DNA from: Bipolaris cookei
Lineage: Eukaryota > Ascomycota > Dothideomycetes > Pleosporales > Pleosporaceae
DNA: 64,000 nt
Direction of reading: 5' to 3'
Assembly: GCA_002286855.1 (NCBI GenBank)
Contig: NRSV01000006.1
Location: 372,001-436,000 of the forward strand
A program made the position numbers and the translations under genes. The notes under the pieces are model-generated. The model ran no database searches, was not told the origin of the DNA, and saw nothing but the letters and a program-made list of their open reading frames with translations. Below, piece after piece: positions 55,869-64,000 of this stretch. Positions within the stretch are counted from its first letter, which is position 1; every line of letters begins with the position of its first letter.

Positions 55869-58800
55869 ATGATGGCGCCAGGTTCGAAGGCCAAGGACCC
55901 TCCAGGTACCACCCGCACGCATTCGGGCCTAGAGAGCATTCTGCCTACTAATTTCCTCGATATGCAAAAATGCGCTGGCAGTCTTCCCAAAGAGAACAAG
56001 CCAAAGTCGTCTCCACGCTCGCGGCCATCTGCCACCCCACAGTCCAGCGTGTCACGATCCGTATCATCCATGTCAAGCAGTTTCATGCAGGAACACTGGG
56101 GCCGCTCCTCTTCCTATGCTTCCAGATCTGAACATGATGGAGAAGATACCCACAATCCACAGTCAAAGGAGGAGGATGCCCCCCACGTTATAGCCAACTG
56201 GGCCCATCTATCTTACATCAAGGCCCAACGTAATACGCTTCGCGCCGAACTGAAAGCACATCAGATCGCGGGCGTTGAGGCAAAGCGGTCAGTATCGTCA
56301 TTGCGTCGTCTGGCCTTTCGCATGGCCGTTAGTATCTCCGTGAAGGAGAAACAGATTGCAACTACTGCCCGGAACCTCGCCAAGAGCAGAACGAACCACT
56401 ATCTGGAAGGTAAAGATGCAAAAAACAGAGTTGAGCAGTTGCAGCGGGCGCTGCGAATCGAAGAGGACCGCAACAAGGAGATTCTGGCAGCATTGGAAAG
56501 GACCTCAATGCTGACACTTCAATGCAAGTTAGCCGCATTCTGATGCTAGCTATTCTAACCAATGCCACAGATTCAACTCCAAAAGAAGAATCACAACATC
56601 ATCATAGAAACAGTTTCCTTTCCCCACCTCCATCTCCACCAACACGTTCGAGTGCTCCTGATAGCCCCTTCGGCTCTCCCAAGACTCCAACACGATTGTC
56701 CGTGTCTCCATGGCATGATGTCGACTTTCCGCTCACTCCCCGCCTCGGAAGTGCATTCGAGATTCACACGTCCGACAGTCGCTTGATACGAGCCAAGCGT
56801 GAATCGTGCCAAGCTCTTGCTGCATGCCGGAGTCGTATAGAACAACTCCAAAGTGAGTGTGCAGAGAGCAAGGAAAATGGAAGGCTTTTGGCAGCGACCA
56901 AAGCCGGATTGGAACAAGAAATACGGCATCAGCAATCTCATATTGCTACTCTAGAGCGCTCAAGAAGTAGTCTAGGCAGAGAGTTGGAAGCTACCAAGGT
57001 GCAATTGCATATGGCTAGAGGCTCAGAAGAACTCTTGAAACAGAAACTGCAAGACAAGATTGAAGAACTCGCAGCCTGGGACCAGAAAAATGCAGATATG
57101 ACGTACAAGATTGACCTGCTACAGAAGGAAAAGACTGAACTTGATGAGCATGTCCAAATGCAGACTAAACAGGTCAAAGAATTCAAGACTCGCACTTCTG
57201 CTCTCGAGCAGACGTTACGCTCCATACGCGATAAGCTCGAGACCGTCCAGCGCAATGAATCGTCGCTTCGAGACCGCCTTGCAGAAAAGGAGAATAAATG
57301 CGAAGATTTGCAAAAACGAATTGACCAAGGGCTGGAAAGCATCCACGCTCTTGAACAAAGAGTGAATACGCAAGATGTGGAGGCTGCAGAGCATGCCTGG
57401 AAAATTGAGATAGGAGGAAATGTCATTGCCAAGCTTCGTGAACAACTATATAATGCAGAAATCACGAATAAGAATGCTCAGAATGCTTCAATGGATATGA
57501 GGAAGGAGTTAGAGCTGCTGCAGGAGAAGTTGCGTACCGAGATTGAGGCACGTGATGATTTGGTTAGGGAACTCGAGGACGCGCAAAGTGGAAAGGCTAG
57601 GATGGAGAATGAGTTGCGCGCCAGCATGGAAATTTTGCACCAAGAAACAAAGGCAAAGGAAGAGCTGGAAGAGAAGTTCGAAAACTTGCGCACATCTTAT
57701 AACGACACGGAAACCAAACTCCAGCAAGCTCTTGAGCGTGTTCAAGCATTGGAGGCAGTTGATGCCATCGCCCAAACAAAACTTGAGACGATACGAAGCG
57801 AGAAATTCACTCTGGAAGCTGACCTTGAGAATATACGGCAGCTTAGGTTTAAACTTGGTGAGGATGTCCGAATGAAAGACAAAGAACTGGCAAGAATGCA
57901 ATCGACAAGTGCGGATTTACAGGAAAAGCTCCGACAGTCACAGAAGCAGACATCATCACTCCAGAAAGAACTTGAGCATATACGCAATGCAAAGCAAGAA
58001 AGCGACGAGCAGCACGCTGCGGAACTGGAAAAGAGCAGTGAACACCTCCGGGAACTTGAGGCCTCGATACTCAATCTCCAATCTGTTTTGGAATCATCGG
58101 AGAAACTAGAAGTATCTCTTCACGAAGAGCTTGGCCATCTGCGAGAATCCAAAAGCAGCATCGAAGGGGAGCTTGAAGAGACCCGTCGTGCCAAAGGAGA
58201 ACTTGAGGATCAAGTTTGTGAAGCCCAGTCGCGGCTTGTGTCAATACAGAGCGACCGTGACAGCTTACAAACTAAGATCGGAGAGTTGGAGAGCAACTTG
58301 ACAGAAGGCCGACAGTCCAAATTACTCCTTGAAGAACGGCTAGCTGCATCGACTACAGAAATTAGTGCGCTCAAGGATCGGATATTAGATCTGGAGGCTG
58401 CGCTAAAGGACAGTGATGATGTGAGGGCGAAGGCTGAAACAGCTTTGTCGGTTGCGCAATTAGACGGGGAGATGACGGCTGCAAATCTCACCAATCTTTG
58501 CAAGCAAGCCCATAACATGGTTATGGCCAAGAATCAATTACAAAAAGAACTCGATGAAGCCATCAGCTCCAAGTCAGACCTAGAAGATCAGTTACGGTCT
58601 GTACGAGATGATCTAAAGAAATCAGAATCAGAAGCGAATGACGTTCAGGTAAAGTTAAGTACTCTACAAAGTCAAATCACGGCCCTTCAGCAATCGAAAG
58701 GATATGCAGAAGAAAGCTTTGCTTCTCTTCAAGAATCTCATTCGGAGCTTGACGAGAGGCTGCAAAGCACGCAGTCCCAACTGCAAGACGCTCATTCCAA

Positions 58801-60922
58801 AATCTCACAGCTCGAAATGAGACTGGCATCTAGTGAGGAAGAGCTGGAAGCTATGTGTCGAGTGAAGATAGCTGTTGAGAAGCGACTCGAACAAACGCAT
58901 GCCGATAATGCGCGTCTGCATGAAGAACTTAGACTTACTCGACAAAGGAATGAAGCTATCAAAAGTCAACTTGACAACGCTGTGGGTCTGAACAGCGAGC
59001 TAGAGGAGAGTCTCACTGCAGCTCGCTCAGAGACAGATGAGGCAAATATTCAAAATGCCAAACTTATGTCGCAACTGAGGGAAGCCGAAAGAGAACTAGA
59101 AAAACTGCGGCAGCTCCAGAGTGATGTAAAAGCGAGGCTGAGAAAAGTCTTGGAGGTCTCAGCGAGTACGGAACAAAGTCTTTCCTCGGCTCGTTTTCGC
59201 CTTGACGAGCTTGAATCGCAAAACTCTTCTCTGAACATCGAGCTTGTCAATGCTAGGACAGAGCTAGATGCCGTGCGACAAGCGAGAACGGATTTGGAAG
59301 CTAAAGTTGAGGGGTCTGAACGACACAATGAATCTCTTCAAGAAGATTTATCTGGCATGCATTCACGGGTAGCTGAGCTCGAAGCCAACTGTATCAACTT
59401 GGTTGCTCAACTGTCAGTAAGCGATCAAGAGTTGAATAGCCTGCGACTGGAACATGCTAAGCTTGAGGAGTCTTCGCAAAGTACGTACCATCAGACTGAT
59501 GAGCTACAACTTGAACTCCGCGCGGCTCAAATGCGTCTCGAAACTGCAGAGTCGGAGAGCTTCGACGCATTCAACAGGCTTCTCGAAGCCGACAAAGAGC
59601 TCGTGTCACTTCGCGATACGAACGTCAAACTTGAAGCTTCCGAAAGAGACCTCATCACACGTCTTGCTTCGGCGGAAGAAGAATTGAAGATTGCGCGCCA
59701 GACGAATGCCGATCTGGAGGCTCTCCTTGAAAGCGTAGAGTCAGACATAGCCAGTGCCTATTCCGCCATTGAGGATACTGAGAAGCGCTATCTGGAGTTT
59801 GTGGAGGACTCTGAAGCTAGACTTGGGGCTGCGAAGAGTTCCAAGTCACGATACAAGAATCGACTTTGCGAGAAGAACAGCGAGCTTGAGGTTCTTACCA
59901 AAGAGAATTCTGATCTACACGAACAGATCAGTAGCCAAACCGATGAAATGGGTGCACTGGAGAAGAGCAAAAATGAGCTGGTTGAAGAGCTATCGAAGAA
60001 GGAGAAGTACATTGAAGAACTCGGGTCATTAACGGATGAGCGAATGAGAACAATAAATGCCGCGTACAACGACCTTAGGAAGAAGTACGAACAGGAGCAC
60101 CAACAATTAGGAAGCGACCGCGCAAACACAGTCCGCCTAGAAACGGAACTGGCAAGAAAAACAACAGAACTCGACCAACTCCGCCACAACCAAGAAAATC
60201 ACACCACCTCCTTCACAGCCCTCCAACAACAACTCGCCTCCCTACAAACTGACAAAAAAACCTTCGAATCCCTCATCTCTACCCTCCAAGAAAAACTAAA
60301 ACAACTCCAACTCCTCGAAGAATGGTCCACAACGCCCGTCTCCCCTCACATCCCTCTCCCCGCCGCCAACCGCGCCACCTCCACCACCCCTTCCACCCCC
60401 AAATCCTCACACTTAACCCACACTAGCACCCCAAACACCAGCCCGCGCCCCGACACCCGCGCAAGCACCATATCCCGCGACCCCGACGACCTGTGGGCCC
60501 ACCAAGTCAAACAAGTCCGCCTCCAACGCAGCGAGACAGCCCTGCAACTCCGCGGCCTAAAGACATCACAGCATCATCTGAAGAAGACGCTACGGAGTAC
60601 GGATAAGGAGTTGAATCGGCTGGAGAAGGAGAAGAGTAGACGAGCTCCGAATTTGCTGAGGAAGAGGAGTAGGCCGCTTACTGCGGGCGAGGGGAGCGAT
60701 GTACTGAGTGGGGAAGAGGGGAAGGAGAAGAGGAGAATGTCGCATGGTTTGGGCCTTTTGAAACAGCGGAGTACGCAGTTTGGGAAAGGAGGGAGTGAGG
60801 AGGAGGGGAAGATACGTTCGGGACGGAAGGTGGTGAGTGTTGGGGATGAGTTGGATGCGAGGGGGAAGGAGGGGAGGAGGTGGAGTGTAGGGCTCAGAGG
60901 GTTGTTTCAGCGGGATGCGTAG
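55869..60922 (+). CDS. Very long coiled-coil protein
   Basis: Two exons (55869-56523, 56571-60922) give 1668 aa if a GC-AG intron is accepted (donor GCAAGT, 47 bp). The only GT donor nearby (56528) would break the frame. The N-terminus (1-100) is Ser/Pro-rich. A helical part follows (about 105-215, NWAHLSYIKAQRNTLRAELKAHQ). After a Ser/Pro-rich linker, about 1200 residues (roughly 300-1500) are almost continuous heptad-like coiled coil rich in Glu, Leu, Arg and Gln (for example ELEEKFENLR, KLRQLQSD). A Pro/Thr-rich stretch and a basic C-terminal region end the protein. Size and form resemble filament, tether or spindle-pole/septal-pore proteins; no motor or ATPase head is present. Role unknown. 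Confidence 0.85.
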
Positions 60923-61730
60923 GATGTTTTTTTATCTAAGGATGGGGTTAGATGGGGAGCTCGCGCTCGCTTTGGAGGGATTTTGGGTGATATCCATATG
61001 GGGGTTATGTGGCGTTTGTGGAGTTTTCTTTTGGGGAGTGTAAGAGTAGGAATATCGAATTTATGGTGTGGGAATGAGGATAGAGAGGTGCGGTTTGGAT
61101 GTGTGGTATGCTATTTGACCCAGTCGCTTGATTGATTAGTAGAGCTAGAAAGGATTGTATACAGAGGAATGTATAAAACAGTCTTTACTGCTGCGACGCT
61201 AAATGATGGACTTTATTTGATAGCTACCTGGATGTAGGTAAGTAGGCTTAGTACATTCATTTGGTATTGTGTGTAGTTGAGACGCCCTTGGAGTAGTACT
61301 AGTATTTCGTGGTAAGGACGTTTGATCTTGGTAGGCTTGTCCGCTTGTTCTGTAGTTTCCGGATTTACTGCCGGTTGATTGAGTCCCTGGCGTGACTGAT
61401 GGCTGACTTGGCTGTTCTGGCTCTTCCTCCTATTAACCAGATTTAGGAGATTTTAGTACTCGTCGTCACTTAATCAAACACCGGCTCAAAAAAGACTCCT
61501 ACCAACATCTTTGCATGGCTCAACGAGGACGGTGAACAAGACATTACATTTCTTGCGTCTGTAAACGTAATAGTAGTGTTACTCTAATTAAGTAAATGCA
61601 CCTAACATACTACACTAGGCATCACATCTCGAACTGAAAGGTTTTAGACATTACTACGCGCCCTGATACTGTCTAAAGTTTTGTCTAAGAGTGCCATGCA
61701 TTTCTAACCTCGCGTGCTATAGATCTCAAC
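60923..61730. other. Convergent intergenic region, coiled-coil / LRR genes
   Basis: About 800 bp with both 3' ends. G-rich on the left, AT-rich on the right. Nothing else. Confidence 0.5.
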
Positions 61731-62645
61731 CTAAAAGATCAAGACACCGCTTGTCTTTGCCTTTTGGCACTCAGGACCGAGGCGGGGATCGAGCTGGTTG
61801 CCAGCCACTAAGATCTGTTCGATCGACTGGCTAGCGCAAAGATCCTCGGGGATGGTGCCCGTGAGCTGGTTGTACGAGAAATCAATAGCGGTGAGGTTAG
61901 GCAGGAGGCCGAAGCCCTCGGGGATGCTGCCGGTGAGGTTGTTGGTGCTGAAGCTGAGTGCCACAAGCGACTGGACTTTTGTCAGGCTAGTGGGGATGTG
62001 GCCGGTGAACTGGTTCTCGAGGAAGTTGGCGATTTGGAGATTCTGGGAGTTGGCAAAGATGTCGGGGATGGAACCGCTGAAGCGGTTCACGCGGACCAAG
62101 AGTACCTCAAGCCTGGGGAGGGAAGACATAAGGTTTTTGGGGAGGGGGCCTGAGAACTGGTTGTTGCCGACGTCGAGATAAAGGAGAGCATCGTTGCTAA
62201 GTACGTTCTTAGGGAAGCTGCCAGTGAATGCGTTCTCGCTGATGTCGACTTCATATAGGTATTTGTTGTTCTGGAGGTTGGGGATGGAGCCACTGAAACT
62301 GTTGTTGAGGACATGGAGAAGGGCAATATCCGGCAACTTCTCGACAAAGTGGGTCAGCTTGAGGTTGCCGGTCAAGTGGAGGTTGTTGAAGTCGATGGAA
62401 GCGAGGCTGAGGACACCAGTGTCGGGGTTTTCGTAGCAGAAAAATCCATTCCATTCGCAGACATTGGAGCCGGTCCAGTTTGCAAGGATCTCCGGAGGGC
62501 CAGTAACCGTCTTACGGAAGGCGACAGCGGTAGCCAAATCTCGCACCAAGTTGGCAGGAAGAGCAGGAACGTTTTGCGAATGGACCGGCGGGTGGGGAAC
62601 AGCCTGCACCAGGGCAATTAGAGAAGTGACAATGAGTGACAACAT
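61731..62645 (-). CDS. Secreted plant-type leucine-rich-repeat protein
   Basis: A single-exon 304-aa protein. A signal peptide (about 1-16, MLSLIVTSLIALVQAVPH) is followed by an LRRNT-like cap (about 35-75) with Trp and two Cys (NWTGSNVCEWNGFFC). Then come eight repeats and a partial ninth of the plant-specific pattern LxxLxLxxNxLxGxIP (such as LDVGNNQFSGPLP, FSTNNLTGSIPEG, FSYNQLTGTIPED), ending with a Cys (GPEC). No membrane helix or kinase is present. In plants this repeat class occurs in PGIPs, LRX extensins and receptor kinases. It is predicted to be extracellular; a wall or host-interaction role is inferred. Repeat identity is certain, function is not. Confidence 0.9.
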   Translation of the reverse strand: MLSLIVTSLIALVQAVPHPPVHSQNVPALPANLVRDLATAVAFRKTVTGPPEILANWTGSNVCEWNGFFCYENPDTGVLSLASIDFNNLHLTGNLKLTHFVEKLPDIALLHVLNNSFSGSIPNLQNNKYLYEVDISENAFTGSFPKNVLSNDALLYLDVGNNQFSGPLPKNLMSSLPRLEVLLVRVNRFSGSIPDIFANSQNLQIANFLENQFTGHIPTSLTKVQSLVALSFSTNNLTGSIPEGFGLLPNLTAIDFSYNQLTGTIPEDLCASQSIEQILVAGNQLDPRLGPECQKAKTSGVLIF

Positions 62646-62766
62646 TTTGTAATGCGTGGTTAATGAAAGTGAGGTCTCGGTTGAGTATTAAGCAGATAAA
62701 ACGAAGGACTGTTCGGGTCTGGACGTGTGTATCCTACCCTTTTCTCTGCTCAGCAGTGCGAGCAAG

Positions 62767-62773
62767 TTATATA
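62767..62773 (-). promoter_or_regulatory. TATA box-like element
   Basis: TATATAA on the minus strand about 125 bp upstream of the LRR gene start codon. Confidence 0.45.
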
Positions 62774-64000
62774 TGACAGAAGTAAATCCCTGAGGCTCAC
62801 CGACCAAACGGGCTATGTTATGAAGTATTGTAATAAGCCCGAAATGAACACCCGAAACGTGCGCTGATCGTTCTGGTTACCATGCCATGGCGCTGTTTTT
62901 TTTGGGGTAGAACGCCTTGGCGCAGTGCTGACGACCTGCAGGTGCTAGATGCCGCTCGGACCCTTGAGCATCTAAACTTGGGTATCTCAATCGTTTCTTG
63001 TTGGCGATGTAATGATATCTAGTACGGCCCTGGCTGTCTCAAATTCGAGCCCATCTCTTGAACAAGACAACACATGCGTGTATCTTTTGGCCCAACAGAC
63101 AATACTAGTATAGGAGGCCGCTATGAAGTCGGCCCAACGTGAGCAAAGCTGACTGATGTAAGACTACGGACCTTGCACATTGCTCGGTAACTTCCACCCA
63201 GAAAACTTCTTTAGGCTTAATCCACCAATGAGAATAAATATATCTTCGATTGGTGTGATCACATTAAAAGCTCAGATCCTGCGAATGATGAGTGTTTGGA
63301 ATATTCGATTCGTTGCCGATTGAAACACTAATCTGCTCACCAACGTATACTATAGTATTTGATATTTCAGAGCGGGAGCCAACAGCCCCACAATGTGGTT
63401 CATCTTACACAGTACATGCAAAGTGTGCGATAATCAACATCACTTGGTTCCCCACTCGCTTTTTCTGCCCCACAAGGTAGGTGGGCTAAGTAAGTATACT
63501 CTGGAGAAAGACCATGGCTGTCAGAAAGCTTGAACCTGTGGCTGACATGCGCCAACTATTCTTTCGGCACTGGGACCATGTGGATCCCTACTATTCTTGG
63601 GCAGTAACAGCAAACGATTGTGTGATCTGCAACCATCTAATGGTAGGCTACCGAAAAAGTTCATATGTATATATTGTTGTTTATCGAGATGCAAGGCAGT
63701 ACTTGGAGATACAGCACATTTCATGTGGCATTGCTATGACGCGAAAAGACTCTTACTAGTCATTGACAGAACTTTCGGTATGTACATGTGCAAAGCAGTC
63801 AGATTGATCAGGTGATGAGCCAAGGGATGCGAAATGGCATAAGAACAACTGTAAAAGGGCCTATGTAAGCATGTTGGCACTCAAACGTGGTTAGGCTTGC
63901 TGATGGATGGGAAATTACTCGTAAGCACCAAATCCAGTCTAGGACCAAGCTTGTCTGATTACGACAAGCCTTGCTGCACCCCCTCGAGCCAGGAATATGC
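62774..64000. other. Right-end region without a clear gene
   Basis: About 1.2 kb. An 81-codon frame at 63514-63759 has two Cys and many aromatics but no domain or splice evidence, so no gene is called. There may be a gene starting beyond the window. Confidence 0.4.

Noticed and set aside
63514..63759. 81-codon frame near the right edge
   Set aside because: Has Cys/His and aromatics but no known motif, and no neighbouring exon could be joined.

Overview
The window is chromosomal DNA from a filamentous ascomycete, most likely a Pleosporales-type Dothideomycete. Protein-coding genes carry short (47-147 bp) GT-AG introns. HIS4 is the fungal trifunctional fusion. CRH, GH45, tannase-family and SP-RING genes are typical of this group. 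The species assignment is an inference from gene content and repeat types. About 16 host genes are supported, most with exon structures that I could join in frame.

Left arm (1-13.3 kb): a 5'-truncated MFS transporter with a frame problem at its first visible intron, a zinc-knuckle protein, the minus-strand HIS4, an epoxide hydrolase, a secreted tannase/feruloyl esterase and a secreted lipocalin-like protein. This looks like mixed primary and extracellular metabolism with no shared pathway.

Repeat block (14.7-23.9 kb): two nested transposon stacks lie side by side. The first is a decayed Fot1/pogo-type element (14691-19240) with a minus-strand LINE (16460-19180, with near-matching 12-bp target duplications) inside it. 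The LINE in turn holds a 510-bp solo LTR with an exact 5-bp duplication. The second is another decayed pogo-type element (19870-23880) holding a full-length Fot1-like element (21876-23738) with an intact 550-aa transposase and 71-bp inverted repeats. A fourth, internally deleted relative (29128-30031) begins 28 bp after the stop codon of the sulfate permease gene. A 44-bp perfect palindrome flanked by TA (35466-35509) may be the smallest remnant of such an element.

Right arm (26.5-62.7 kb): sulfate permease, GH45 endoglucanase, a GT31-like glycosyltransferase with a PAN-like tail, a BOI-type SH3-SAM-PH polarity protein divergent from an SP-RING (SUMO E3-like) protein, a SprT-like metalloprotease-fold protein, two proteins of unknown function, a CRH-type GH16 wall transglycosylase with a membrane tail, a mitochondrial acyl-CoA dehydrogenase, a giant coiled-coil protein read through a GC-AG intron, and a secreted plant-type leucine-rich-repeat protein.

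There is no obvious gene cluster. Several products (GH45, tannase, CRH, LRR protein, lipocalin-like protein) are secreted or at the surface, which suits a plant-associated fungus. The most notable items are the nested transposon architecture, the intact transposase with CCHC knuckle, the plant-type LRR protein, the GC-AG intron and a recurrent C-to-G switch in synonymous codon use toward gene 3' ends.
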